Below, in pieces: positions 55,127-63,541 of a DNA stretch of 64,000 nt. Under the pieces are notes generated by a model, which saw only the letters and a program-made list of their open reading frames with translations, was not told the DNA's origin and searched no databases. This DNA is from Methanolobus psychrotolerans (lineage in GTDB: Archaea; Halobacteriota; Methanosarcinia; Methanosarcinales; Methanosarcinaceae): assembly GCF_002243045.1 (NCBI RefSeq), contig NZ_MBKP01000008.1:1-64000 (forward strand). The letters are read 5' to 3'. Position 1 is the first letter of the stretch, and each line of letters begins with the position of its first letter. The translations under genes were made by a program, and so were the position numbers.

Positions 55127-56167
55127 ATGAGGGTGGTAAAAAGATATTTGAAAGGCAGAGAAGGTGAAATAACACTTGTTCCTGAAACACTGGATGACCT
55201 ATGGCACCTGAAGTATATTATCGAGAAAGGTGACTTCGTTTTTGCCCTGACCAAACGAAAAGCTGATGCTGTTGCTGACAAGCTTAGGCCGGAAAAGGTC
55301 GAGAAAAAGAATGTGAGGCTTGGCATTAGGGTAGAGGAACTTGAGTTTCACAGATTTTCAAATCGCCTGAGAATACACGGTCTTATTGAACAGGGGATGG
55401 ATGCTGGTCATTATCATACTTTCAATGTGGAGGAAGGCCTTGATCTTTCTATTACAAAGACCTGGAAAAAAGACCAGCTCGAACGTATCGATGAAGCAGA
55501 GGCAAGTTCAAAACGCCCGAAAGTTGTCATAGTTGCCATTGAAGAGGGGGATGCAGATATCGGTCTTGTGCGCCACTATGGTATAGAGGTATATTCTCAT
55601 ATAAGTCAGTCCTCTGGAAAGGGCGAAGGCTCTCTCAGGGATGTATTCTTTCAGGAAATTGCCGGGCACCTCATCCATGCGGCATCAGAGTCTGAAGCTA
55701 TTGTAGTTGCAGGTCCTGGATTTACAAAAGAGGATTTCCTTAAATACCTGCAGCCCAAAGAACCAGAGTTGTTCTCAAGAATCGTTACTGAAGATACGTC
55801 TTCCATTGGAATGTCCGGTTTCCAGGAGGTATTGAGGCGCGGGGCAGTTGATCGTATAATGGAAGAATCACGTATTGCCCGTGAGTCCCGTCTGATGGAC
55901 GAGTTACTCAAGCAAATAGCCATAGATGGTAAGGTTGCCTATGGTATCGAAGAAGTAAAAATAGCCCTTGATTATGGCTCTATCGAGACGCTTCTTGTGG
56001 CCGATGAAATGTTGAGGATGGAACGTGAAAAGGGTGGTATTGACTCTTTTTTACAGGAAGTGGAGAATACGCAGGGTAAAATAGTTGTTTTCAGTACAAT
56101 ATTTGAGCCAGGCCAGAAATTGCTTGCACTTGGTGGTATTGCTGCACTGCTGCGTTTCAAGATATAA
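55127..56167 (+). CDS. pelA: Pelota (Dom34) mRNA-surveillance and ribosome-rescue factor
   Basis: A 346-residue protein with the three eRF1-like domains. N-terminal Sm-like domain (MRVVKRYLKGREGEITLVPE, DDLWHLKYIIEKGD, HRFSNRLRIHGLI), central domain (VVIVAIEEGDADIGLVRHYG, VVAGPGFTKEDFL) and C-terminal domain (VAYGIEEVKIALDYGSIETL, VVFSTIFEPGQKLLALGGIA). It lacks the GGQ motif, as expected for Pelota. Pelota with aABCE1 splits ribosomes stalled at mRNA ends, producing the 50S-peptidyl-tRNA that the neighbouring NFACT protein would recognise. Confidence 0.95.
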   Translation: MRVVKRYLKGREGEITLVPETLDDLWHLKYIIEKGDFVFALTKRKADAVADKLRPEKVEKKNVRLGIRVEELEFHRFSNRLRIHGLIEQGMDAGHYHTFNVEEGLDLSITKTWKKDQLERIDEAEASSKRPKVVIVAIEEGDADIGLVRHYGIEVYSHISQSSGKGEGSLRDVFFQEIAGHLIHAASESEAIVVAGPGFTKEDFLKYLQPKEPELFSRIVTEDTSSIGMSGFQEVLRRGAVDRIMEESRIARESRLMDELLKQIAIDGKVAYGIEEVKIALDYGSIETLLVADEMLRMEREKGGIDSFLQEVENTQGKIVVFSTIFEPGQKLLALGGIAALLRFKI

Positions 56168-56358
56168 GTAAGTTTCAAGTAATGTTTCTGATCAGTCGGA
56201 TTTGATACGTTACTTATTTTAAACGAAGGCAACATTATATTCTATGCTGTTATATAATCTTTTCGGGTCTGTTTTGTGTGGTTTGTACACAACAGTTCGA
56301 AAGATTGCTATTTGTGTTTATATATTTGTACTGTAATGAATTTTTAACATCTACTAGG

Positions 56359-56447
56359 TTTTTTTTAGTGTTTTAACACAAAAAAAGGTTTATCTATACT
56401 TTATATCTTTTTTCAAGCTATTTAAACGGTTTATTTCGTAAATAAAC
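56359..56447. repeat. Two inverted repeats upstream of the acetate-transporter promoter region
   Basis: Within the 519-base gap 56168-56686 two hairpins are visible. At 56359-56387, TTTTTTTAGTGTT is followed by TT and AACACAAAAAAAA (one mismatch in 13). At 56429-56447, GTTTATTT-CGT-AAATAAAC has perfect 8-base arms. The first could terminate pelA transcription; the second lies 40 bases upstream of a TATA box (GATATATAC, 56487-56495) and may be an operator. Apart from these and the small ORF at 56528, the gap is plain AT-rich DNA. Confidence 0.45.
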
Positions 56448-56527
56448 TCTCTTTTTTTATTATCCCATTTTGTAATAATCAAAAATGATATATACTTCTA
56501 TTCTAAAGTCCTTATCTGGAGGTGAAA

Positions 56528-56620
56528 TTGGTAACACTTGAAGGAGGTAGCAAGCAGTTACAGTATTTACAAAATTCGATGGAGATAATATTTCTGGCAG
56601 TTTATTTAAAGTCAGTATAA
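56528..56620 (+). CDS. Candidate 30-residue leader/small protein with a perfect ribosome binding site
   Basis: GGAGGTGA at 56518-56525, the strongest Shine-Dalgarno sequence in this part of the window, stands 5 bases (from its GGAGG core) before a TTG that opens a 30-codon frame ending TAA at 56620. The peptide starts MVTLEGGSKQLQYL and has a hydrophobic end (IIFLAVYLKSV). A TATA box at 56487-56495 fits transcription starting right at the ribosome binding site. It could be a leader peptide, a small membrane-active protein, or chance. The transporter gene 66 bases downstream has its own TATA-like element (TATATAAT near 56653). Confidence 0.4.
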   Translation: MVTLEGGSKQLQYLQNSMEIIFLAVYLKSV

Positions 56621-56686
56621 ACAGTTATAATACAATCAAAATTAATTAACAGTTATATAATACTTATATTAGGGAAGTGATATACT

Positions 56687-57247
56687 ATGGAAGGAGAAAT
56701 TACAATTAAAGATACTACTGCAAGTCCTGCCCCACTGGGCTTCTTCGGTCTAGGATTTGCAGCTACATTCCTTGGATTAATGGTAATGGGAATATTCGCT
56801 GATTCTGTAATGGTTGTTTCAACGGCAATATTCCTGGGTGGATTTGCTCAGTTGATTGCCAGCCTTGAACTCTGGAAAAAAGGAGACACTTTTGGTGCAT
56901 CTGCATTCGGTGCATTTGCTCTGTTCTGGTTCTCCTGGGCATTTATCCAGATAGCTACATCAATAGGAATGTTTGGCGGAATAATGCCTGCTATGAGTTC
57001 AGCAGCAGGTTTCTGGTACCTTATAATATGGGGTATCATAGCAACACTATTGACTATCGTAACCTTTAAGATCGGCGTAAAGGCAATAATCTTGACCTTC
57101 ATACTGTTGGACCTTACTTTCTTCAGCATTGCTCTTGTTGGCGGAATGGTTGCAGGGATAATAACCCTTCTCCTTGGTCTTGCTTCACTCTACACTGCAA
57201 TCGCATTGATAATGGATGAAGTCGGTAAGATAAAGCTGCCATACTAA
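56687..57247 (+). CDS. GPR1/FUN34/YaaH (SatP/AceP) family acetate transporter
   Basis: A 186-residue protein with six membrane helices. The family signature NPAPLGL appears near the N-terminus as SPAPLGFFGLGFAATFLG; FGGFAQ-like sequence is FLGGFAQLIASLELWKKGDTF; then GASAFGAFALFWFSWAFIQI and FWYLIIWGIIATLL. Members import acetate or related small acids in bacteria, fungi and methanogens. In a methylotrophic methanogen it may serve acetate assimilation or export. A strong hairpin terminator follows. Confidence 0.9.
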   Translation: MEGEITIKDTTASPAPLGFFGLGFAATFLGLMVMGIFADSVMVVSTAIFLGGFAQLIASLELWKKGDTFGASAFGAFALFWFSWAFIQIATSIGMFGGIMPAMSSAAGFWYLIIWGIIATLLTIVTFKIGVKAIILTFILLDLTFFSIALVGGMVAGIITLLLGLASLYTAIALIMDEVGKIKLPY

Positions 57248-57272
57248 GGACATGAATATTTTAGCATAAAAG

Positions 57273-57299
57273 GCCGGCAATATGCCGGCAAAACTTTTT
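57273..57299 (+). terminator. Intrinsic-type terminator after the acetate transporter gene
   Basis: GCCGGCA-ATA-TGCCGGC (7-base GC-rich perfect stem at 57273-57289) followed by AAAACTTTTT, 25 bases after the stop codon. It is the clearest hairpin plus T-run in the window. Confidence 0.7.
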
Positions 57300-57497
57300 A
57301 GATATTTGTGCAGAATCTATGTATTCTTGTTTAACGGATGCACAAAGCGGCTATATTGAAAAAAAGTTTAATAACTTCAGCCGTGCGATTTTTCAATTAT
57401 CCTATATATCCTTCTGATAGCTTATATTTATTTTAAACCAACGTTCACTTTGCTGATAGACGTGCCTCTCTTTTTATAAATACAGTCTTTTGAATCA

Positions 57498-58370
57498 TTA
57501 ACACATACGTATGGCTCTTTCCGTTGACTCGATATGTATAAGTTCCTTTCCGTCCATGTAGATGTGCATAACTCCTCCAGATTCCGAAACAGTTATTGCA
57601 ATAGAAACCGTATCTCTGGTAATTGCAGCAGCCGATACGTGGCGGCCTCCAAGGCCTTTTTCAACAGAAATGTCTCTTGCGTCTACATCCAGGTATCTTC
57701 CGGCAGCCTCTATTTTCCCTTCTTCCGATATGATAAAAACGCCGTCAAGCTGAGCAAACTCTTTAACGGATTCCCAATTTTTCTTATCCAGTATGTTTCT
57801 GTCTTCATCTTTCTGCCCTGTATATGGATTCAGGATCATCTGGTGTGAGCGTATCATGACTTCTTCAGCATCGCCCACAATGAATGCCGTACCTATCTGT
57901 TTGCTTTCGCGTCCTGTATTTGAAATATCAAAAGCCACTTTTAGTACTGCACGCAGTATGTCTGAAGAGATCCTTTCTTCACACTCCGCCAATTTTTTCA
58001 CAAGATGATTGTCAGCAAGATTGTGGACAATAATAGCATATGAGTCCTTGCTTTCTATTATTCCGACCACTGTGCCTTCTTCAATTTCTTCCATCATAAA
58101 CTCGATAGCTGAGATGTTTTCTACGTATTCTGTTTTCCCTGCAGCCTGCTGACCTATCTTATCCAGTGTTTCTTTGAAATGCTCTTCCTTTGTCTTGCTG
58201 CTTGTCACCAGGTGATCAATAAGGTTCTTTTGCTTGCGGATCGCAAAATATACTGGTATAGATGTCTCTATCTTACCAAAAAACACCTCGCCTGATATTA
58301 TGATGGCCGTAGACTTCAGTCTTTCTGCAAGCCTTACAGCAGCGTTGACTACTAGCTCTGTACTGTCCAA
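57498..58370 (-). CDS. dacZ: Diadenylate cyclase (DacZ-type, c-di-AMP synthase)
   Basis: A 290-residue protein, TTG start with GAGGGGAT upstream. The C-terminal DisA_N domain contains the two catalytic motifs of diadenylate cyclases: DGVFII (usual DGA) and GLGGRHVSAAAITRDT (usual RHRAA or RHxSA). The N-terminal about 120 residues form an alpha/beta pyruvate-kinase-like domain (STAIIISGEVFFGKIETSIP) characteristic of archaeal DacZ. c-di-AMP is used for osmotic control in haloarchaea and other archaea. Downstream cytoplasmic domain MHIYMDGKELIHIES is short. No c-di-AMP phosphodiesterase gene is nearby. Confidence 0.85.
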   Translation of the reverse strand: MDSTELVVNAAVRLAERLKSTAIIISGEVFFGKIETSIPVYFAIRKQKNLIDHLVTSSKTKEEHFKETLDKIGQQAAGKTEYVENISAIEFMMEEIEEGTVVGIIESKDSYAIIVHNLADNHLVKKLAECEERISSDILRAVLKVAFDISNTGRESKQIGTAFIVGDAEEVMIRSHQMILNPYTGQKDEDRNILDKKNWESVKEFAQLDGVFIISEEGKIEAAGRYLDVDARDISVEKGLGGRHVSAAAITRDTVSIAITVSESGGVMHIYMDGKELIHIESTERAIRMC

Positions 58371-58508
58371 ATTATCCCCTCAGTTTTATATCAACGATAA
58401 AACTATTAAAACATAATATATTATATATCACGTTTTTATAAATAAAACTTCTTCAGTAGCGTTATTAATTTAAGTATCCACTATAAATGATAATTGGTGA
58501 TATGTTTG

Positions 58509-59051
58509 GTGCGAGCATTTGTTGCAGTTGATCTCTCTGGTGAGTTACATGATAAAATTGCTGATGTCCAATCAAAGTTCAACGATTTCAAGTTCAAGTT
58601 TGTAGATCCGCATATAGTACATATTACCATGAAGTTTCTGGGTGACGTGCCCGATGATATGATCTCTGGTATTTCCAGTGCCCTTGACCTGGTAAAGTGT
58701 GAACCTTTCGAAGCACATGTCAAAGGAGTTGGTGTTTTTCCAAAGCCGAAGTTCGCCAAGGTCCTATGGTTGGGCTGCAATGGTAATTTTGATAAACTGT
58801 ATGAATCAATCAACAGTTCGCTTTCTTCATTTGATTTCGAACGGAATCTTCATAGTTTCAATGCCCATGCAACGTTAGCCAGGGTAAAGTATCTTCCAAA
58901 AAAGAAAAAAGCAGAGTTTTTGGAGTTGCTCGAAGAACTGGCCGATATAGATATGGGAACTATGACGGTTGATGCCCTGAAGCTAAAAAAGAGCACTCTG
59001 AGTCCATATGGTCCTGTTTACGAGACCCTTCATGAAGTCAGCCTTAAATGA
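58509..59051 (+). CDS. thpR: RNA 2',3'-cyclic phosphodiesterase
   Basis: A 180-residue 2H-phosphoesterase (formerly 2'-5' RNA ligase, LigT/ThpR). The two HxT catalytic motifs are in DPHIVHITMKFLG and FNAHATLARV. The start VRAFVAVDLSGEL at GTG 58509 is well spaced after GGTGATA; TTG codons at 58506 and 58494 are alternatives. It opens 2',3'-cyclic phosphates, for example on tRNA halves. Single gene. Confidence 0.9.
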   Translation: MRAFVAVDLSGELHDKIADVQSKFNDFKFKFVDPHIVHITMKFLGDVPDDMISGISSALDLVKCEPFEAHVKGVGVFPKPKFAKVLWLGCNGNFDKLYESINSSLSSFDFERNLHSFNAHATLARVKYLPKKKKAEFLELLEELADIDMGTMTVDALKLKKSTLSPYGPVYETLHEVSLK

Positions 59052-59066
59052 GTTTCCGGTTTTTGA

Positions 59067-60086
59067 TCAGTTTGTTTCGTAACTGGAAAAACCGCTGGAG
59101 CGCAATATTCTCTTATCCGGCGTGATGATAAGGCATTCTGTTCCATCAAGGTTCTCTATCATATCTATCCCGTCGGTTTCTCCAAGTATGAAAACTGCAG
59201 TGGCAAATGCATCAGCATCTATTGCAGTACCGGCAATCACAGTTGCGCTGATAAGGTTCTGGGAAGGATAACCAGTTCGGGGGTCTGCGATATGTGATAC
59301 TTTTGCAGCATCACTGAAGTATCGTTCATAGTTGCCGCTTGTAGCAACAGCCATATTGCTTATATCCATAATTGTAACGGCCTCTTCACTTTTCCCTGGA
59401 TTCTGTAATCCTACTCTCCACGGGCTGCCATCTGGTTTGGTGCCAATATATCTTCCATCGCCTCCGGCATTAACGAAGCCTGAAATTATGCCATCAGAGG
59501 TCAAAGATTCGATTGCCATATCAACTGCATATCCTTTTGCAACTCCTCCAAGGGTAATCTTCATACCATCGCCAAGAGTGATGTTGTTCCCTTCTATAAT
59601 TATGGCAGAGTTATTCACCAGTGCAAGTGTTTCGTTTATCTCATAAGGTGTGGGGTATTCATAGGTTCCACCAGGGCTATACTTGCTTGCCCACAGGTCT
59701 CGAATAGGTTGTATGGATACATCAAAAGTTCCTTTGCTCATCTGCGAGTAATATTGTGATCTCTTCATCACATAGACAAGTTCCGGGTCTGCATCATGTA
59801 CGTATCCTTTGGTGTCAAGTACACTGAGTTCACTATCATTATCATAGTTGTTCATGAGCTCATCAACATAGTATATCCTGTCAAAAGCATGTTCTATGAC
59901 TTCTGAGGCGTATGTTTCATTGGAGCTTACAACAGATATCGTGACTGTTGTATCCATTATGTTTCTTGTGCTGGAGTAACTGTTTTGTTTAACAGGTTCG
60001 TCAGTATCTTGGTTGATTGCATAATTTATCATGAATAATACTGTGAAAATCGCTATCAGTCCAATGGCAACAGTTTTATACTTCAT
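59067..60086 (-). CDS. apbE: FAD:protein FMN transferase (ApbE), membrane-anchored
   Basis: A 339-residue ApbE from MKYKTVAIGLIAIFTVLFMI, an uncleaved or lipobox-less signal anchor, so the domain lies outside the membrane. Motifs: RNIMDTTVTISVVSS, TFDVSIQPIRDLW, ITLGGVAKGYAVDMAIESL, NAGGDGRYIGTKPDGSPWRV, ATSGNYERYF and SHIADPRTGYPSQNLISATV with GTAIDADAFATAVFILG. It transfers FMN to Thr of RnfG/RnfD-type subunits. It is divergent from the Rnf operon by a 106-base region, which supports that role. The frame is open 53 residues further upstream, but these residues overlap the next gene and are not family-like. Confidence 0.92.
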   Translation of the reverse strand: MKYKTVAIGLIAIFTVLFMINYAINQDTDEPVKQNSYSSTRNIMDTTVTISVVSSNETYASEVIEHAFDRIYYVDELMNNYDNDSELSVLDTKGYVHDADPELVYVMKRSQYYSQMSKGTFDVSIQPIRDLWASKYSPGGTYEYPTPYEINETLALVNNSAIIIEGNNITLGDGMKITLGGVAKGYAVDMAIESLTSDGIISGFVNAGGDGRYIGTKPDGSPWRVGLQNPGKSEEAVTIMDISNMAVATSGNYERYFSDAAKVSHIADPRTGYPSQNLISATVIAGTAIDADAFATAVFILGETDGIDMIENLDGTECLIITPDKRILRSSGFSSYETN

Positions 60087-60192
60087 GCAGTATGAAAAGA
60101 GATAATTAATATTAAACTTATGTACTGCGGTATAGAAGGAAATGAATTTCCTTTTGTTATGGTTATTATATTCATCCGAAGGAAGTAATAGA

Positions 60193-60597
60193 ATGAGCAA
60201 TCCCAGCACAGGATCAGGTACGGGAACCAGTTCAAACAAGGACAAATATCTTGTTGTAGCCCTTCATCAGTTAATGGAAGAGTACGGTTGGAGAGGTATA
60301 GAGAAACACTTTGGTTTTGTGAAACATCATGTTATTTATGTGAAACCAGGTTCACCTCTTGATAAAATTGAACTTAAAGCTAATGTACTTGGCAATCACA
60401 TGGATGTGGACTTTTTAGGAGCAACTCCAAAAAAAGGTCTTCTTGACAAAGTTTTTGATTTTAATGTACGTGTAGTACGCAAGTCTTATGAGATCAATAA
60501 CTACGTATCGAATGACATGAAAATAATAAATGAGCAGAGTTTGAGGAACAGTATTGTAGTTGTCATCAAACAGCTTGAAGAAGCGGCGGAAAAGTGA
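60193..60597 (+). CDS. Protein of unknown function heading the mmcA-rnf operon
   Basis: A 134-residue protein, ATG preceded by GGAAG. I do not recognise a family. The first 15 residues are Ser/Gly/Thr-rich (SNPSTGSGTGTSSNKDK), followed by a mixed alpha/beta domain (YLVVALHQLMEEYGWRGIEK, HHVIYVKPGSPLDKIELKAN) and C-terminal helices (LRNSIVVVIKQLEEAAEK). No signal peptide or membrane helix, so probably cytoplasmic. It is 11 bases upstream of mmcA and surely co-transcribed with it. Not a known Rnf subunit: an assembly, regulatory or peripheral factor is possible. Confidence 0.75.
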   Translation: MSNPSTGSGTGTSSNKDKYLVVALHQLMEEYGWRGIEKHFGFVKHHVIYVKPGSPLDKIELKANVLGNHMDVDFLGATPKKGLLDKVFDFNVRVVRKSYEINNYVSNDMKIINEQSLRNSIVVVIKQLEEAAEK

Positions 60598-60608
60598 GTA
60601 GAGGTAGC

Positions 60609-62186
60609 ATGGCAAAATTGGATTTAATACTGGTTGGAATACTCGTTGTGATGTTCGCAGCATCCGGTGTATATGCTTACATTGGCTACAGTGGTAACGA
60701 AGCTCTCTCTGCTCATTACATGACTGAGCAGAAATGGTCTGACAGTTCATGCGGCGGGTGCCACGCAGGTATGTACGGAGAAGTTGCCATATCATCTCAC
60801 GTAGAGCAGGACTTGAAAAAATGGTCATCCATCATGGAATATGGTGTTGACATTGATAGTATTGATGTTGACACCATGGCTGTAACCTATGGACAGGTTC
60901 ACCCCGGCGGTGGCTACATGGCAGATTATGGCGTTGATATTGATTGCATGATCTGCCACGAGCAAAATGATGGATATGATTTCCAGGCACGTGCGGAAAG
61001 CATAGCCACTGGTGAATTCTCAAACGCCAACGAAGCAGCAATTGAAGAATCCCGGGCCAAGTTGCAGAAAGAACCACTTTATGTGGCAAGTTATATTCTT
61101 GATGTACTGGCGCCTTTACCTCTTGTAACAGAAGTGCACGATAAGGTTAATGCTGCCCCAGGTAAAGCCCTTTGTGGAAGCAACTGTCACACCGGCGATA
61201 TATCTACAACTGCTGTAGCATGGACGCTTGAAGATTCAGCTTCATATGATGTTCATGACAAACTTGATTGTCAGGAGTGCCACGAAACGGAAGAGCACAA
61301 TATCGGAAGCAGGGAATACCTGTTCTCTACAGGGTCCGCACATATGGAATATGAGGCTGGTGTCAAGGATTGTGATTCATCCGGGTGCCACGCTGGCATA
61401 TCACACGGTGGGATGGTTGACGCTCACCTTTCGTTCATAAGCTGTGAATCCTGTCATATTCCTGCCCTTCCTGGTAGCGACATCACAGGAATTCCTGTTG
61501 TCAAGCAATTCAGCTGGGCAAGCGGTGTGCGCGAGGATATTATATATGACTCGGAATTCACACCCACCCTTGGATGGTCTCAAGGAGTATACTATGACCT
61601 GTTGCCAACGGCACAGAATCGGGAAGAGGGTTCTCTCCTAAAACCATTCAATATAATCAGAGGTATCTGGTGGGATGCAGGGGTCGATCAGGCTGTGCTT
61701 GCAGATCCTGACAACAGTCCTTCTATTGGAAACCCTATTGCTTCTGGTGAGGTGCTGAGTGCAGATGCTGATGGCGATGGGATTGTAACTGAAGAGGAGA
61801 TTCGTTCATATGATGGAAACATGGACGGAGTTCCTGATTATCCGAATGCAGTTCTCAGGCATGTAGAGATGTATTACCAGGTAAGCCATAACATTGCCAG
61901 TTCCAGTGTAGGTCTTGCTGACCCACTTGTATGTGCAGATTGTCATGGTGTATCTGCCTCTGAAACACTTCAGAATGTTCACTTTGGGAACGATGTAAGG
62001 GATTGTGATGACTGCCATAGTGTTGTGCCTGTGATCAACTGGAAATCTCTGGGTTATGACAGGGACCCGGCAGAAACAACTCCCCCAACAGATTTTTCGA
62101 CAAAGACAATAGATGTGACCATCCCCGGAGCGAAACCAAAAGAGGTTGTAAGGGAACCAGCATTCTATGGTATCCTTAAGAGGTGA
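60609..62186 (+). CDS. mmcA: Rnf-associated multiheme cytochrome c MmcA
   Basis: A 525-residue exported cytochrome, ATG after GAGGT. Signal anchor at residues 4-25 (LDLILVGILVVMFAASGVYA). Heme sites by motif: CxxCH at 48, 113, 221, 279, 442 and 466, plus CGSNCH (CX3CH) at 189 and CDSSGCH (CX4CH) at 255, so eight candidates. An EF-hand-like loop, DADGDGIVTEEEI, is at residues 386-398. In Methanosarcina acetivorans MmcA passes electrons between the Rnf complex and membrane or extracellular acceptors such as methanophenazine and AQDS. It overlaps the Shine-Dalgarno sequence of rnfC, confirming one operon. Confidence 0.93.
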   Translation: MAKLDLILVGILVVMFAASGVYAYIGYSGNEALSAHYMTEQKWSDSSCGGCHAGMYGEVAISSHVEQDLKKWSSIMEYGVDIDSIDVDTMAVTYGQVHPGGGYMADYGVDIDCMICHEQNDGYDFQARAESIATGEFSNANEAAIEESRAKLQKEPLYVASYILDVLAPLPLVTEVHDKVNAAPGKALCGSNCHTGDISTTAVAWTLEDSASYDVHDKLDCQECHETEEHNIGSREYLFSTGSAHMEYEAGVKDCDSSGCHAGISHGGMVDAHLSFISCESCHIPALPGSDITGIPVVKQFSWASGVREDIIYDSEFTPTLGWSQGVYYDLLPTAQNREEGSLLKPFNIIRGIWWDAGVDQAVLADPDNSPSIGNPIASGEVLSADADGDGIVTEEEIRSYDGNMDGVPDYPNAVLRHVEMYYQVSHNIASSSVGLADPLVCADCHGVSASETLQNVHFGNDVRDCDDCHSVVPVINWKSLGYDRDPAETTPPTDFSTKTIDVTIPGAKPKEVVREPAFYGILKR

Positions 62187-62190
62187 TAAA

Positions 62191-63540
62191 GTGGAAATCA
62201 AGACATTGGACAAATTACCGGAAAAGATAATTATTCCACTAAGGCAGCACAGGGGCATGGTTTGTGAACCCCTTGTTAAGAAAGGTGACAGGGTTCTCAT
62301 TGGCCAAAAGATAGGTGAGAGCAAGGACTATAACTCATCTGCAGTTCATTCAAGTGTCTGCGGCGAGGTCATTGCTATTGAGGAGTCTGCTCATCCTGAT
62401 GGTAACAAAGCAATGAGTATTATCATCCACCCGGAAGAGTGCGATGAAACCGTTGCATTCTCTCCCTGCAAGGACCTCAAGCCTGAAAAACTTGCAGAGC
62501 TCATAAAGGAATCAGGCATCGTAGAGCATTATGGAATGCCAACTCATGTTGTCCTTAAACCCAAAGGCAAGAATATTGACACTGTACTTATAAATGCTAC
62601 ATCCTCCGAATGGATCGGTGGCACATTTAAGACTCCCCGGGATTATGCATCCCAGATGATGGATGCCCTTAAACTGCTCATGAAAGCTGCAGGTGCCAAA
62701 AAAGGAGCCATTGTATTGAGGATTGATGACAAGGAATCAATCGATGCTTTTGAAGGTATTGAGGTTGATAAGAAAAAGCTGAGAGTAGCTCCACTGGTTG
62801 GCAGCCGCAGGATTGGTTATTATTTCAGGGAACAAAGTTCAGACATAGTTGTCGTATCCCAGAAACGCATCTACGGTAAAAAGATACTCAACTTTTTTAC
62901 TTATAATGTAACAGGAAGAAAGGTTGACATTGGTTGTGACCCGACGGATGTGGGTGTTGCTATCTGCAGTATAAAATCCGCAAAGGCTCTTTATGATGCT
63001 GTTCATGAAGGCAAGCCATATTATGAGACCGTGGTTTCTATTGAAGGTTTCTCCGATAATATGGAATATATCCGTGTAAAAATAGGTACTCCTTTCAAAG
63101 ACATAATTGAAGCCTGTGGTTTTACCGGTGAGATAGGCAAGATAATTGCCAATGGTGTAAGGACTGGTGTGGCCCAGTACACGGATCTCGTTCCGGTGAC
63201 CAAAGGAACTACAAGGATATCTATGCAGAAGCCGGAAGAAGTCATCAGGGACGAATCTGTCGCATGTATCCATTGTGCACGTTGCGTGGATGTTTGTCCT
63301 GTGGAACTCATACCAAGCCGTCTTGCTGTTATGGCAGACCAGGGTCGCTTTGATGAATGCAGGGTGCTGCATATCGATAACTGTATCGAATGTGGTGACT
63401 GTGCAGCAGTCTGTCCATCTAAGATTCACATACTTCAGCTTATCAGGTACGCAAAAGATGCAATAGAGATGGCTTATGAAGATATGCCTTCTAAAGAGTC
63501 ATCCAATCTCAAACTCGGTTGTGCCTGCGGAGGTGAGTAA
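62191..63540 (+). CDS. rnfC: Rnf complex subunit RnfC
   Basis: A 449-residue iron-sulfur flavoprotein subunit starting at GTG 62191 after AGAGGTGATAAA. N-terminal barrel-sandwich domain (KIIIPLRQHRGMVCEPLVKK, SSAVHSSVCGEVIAIEE), NADH-dehydrogenase-51K-like middle (PKGKNIDTVLINATSSEW, VVSIEGFSDNMEYIRVKIG) and two C-terminal 4Fe-4S motifs, CIHCARCVDVCPVEL and CIECGDCAAVCPSK. The RnfC of methanogens lacks obvious NADH use; electrons are thought to come from ferredoxin. A Gly-rich C-terminus (CACGGE) follows. rnfD begins one base after its stop codon. Confidence 0.95.
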   Translation: MEIKTLDKLPEKIIIPLRQHRGMVCEPLVKKGDRVLIGQKIGESKDYNSSAVHSSVCGEVIAIEESAHPDGNKAMSIIIHPEECDETVAFSPCKDLKPEKLAELIKESGIVEHYGMPTHVVLKPKGKNIDTVLINATSSEWIGGTFKTPRDYASQMMDALKLLMKAAGAKKGAIVLRIDDKESIDAFEGIEVDKKKLRVAPLVGSRRIGYYFREQSSDIVVVSQKRIYGKKILNFFTYNVTGRKVDIGCDPTDVGVAICSIKSAKALYDAVHEGKPYYETVVSIEGFSDNMEYIRVKIGTPFKDIIEACGFTGEIGKIIANGVRTGVAQYTDLVPVTKGTTRISMQKPEEVIRDESVACIHCARCVDVCPVELIPSRLAVMADQGRFDECRVLHIDNCIECGDCAAVCPSKIHILQLIRYAKDAIEMAYEDMPSKESSNLKLGCACGGE

Positions 63541-63541
63541 A

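Noticed and set aside
60142-60245. Longer N-terminus for ApbE (53 extra residues) and for the 134-residue protein
   Set aside because: The two extensions overlap each other on opposite strands, lack ribosome binding sites, and the ApbE signal anchor begins naturally at the ATG at 60086.
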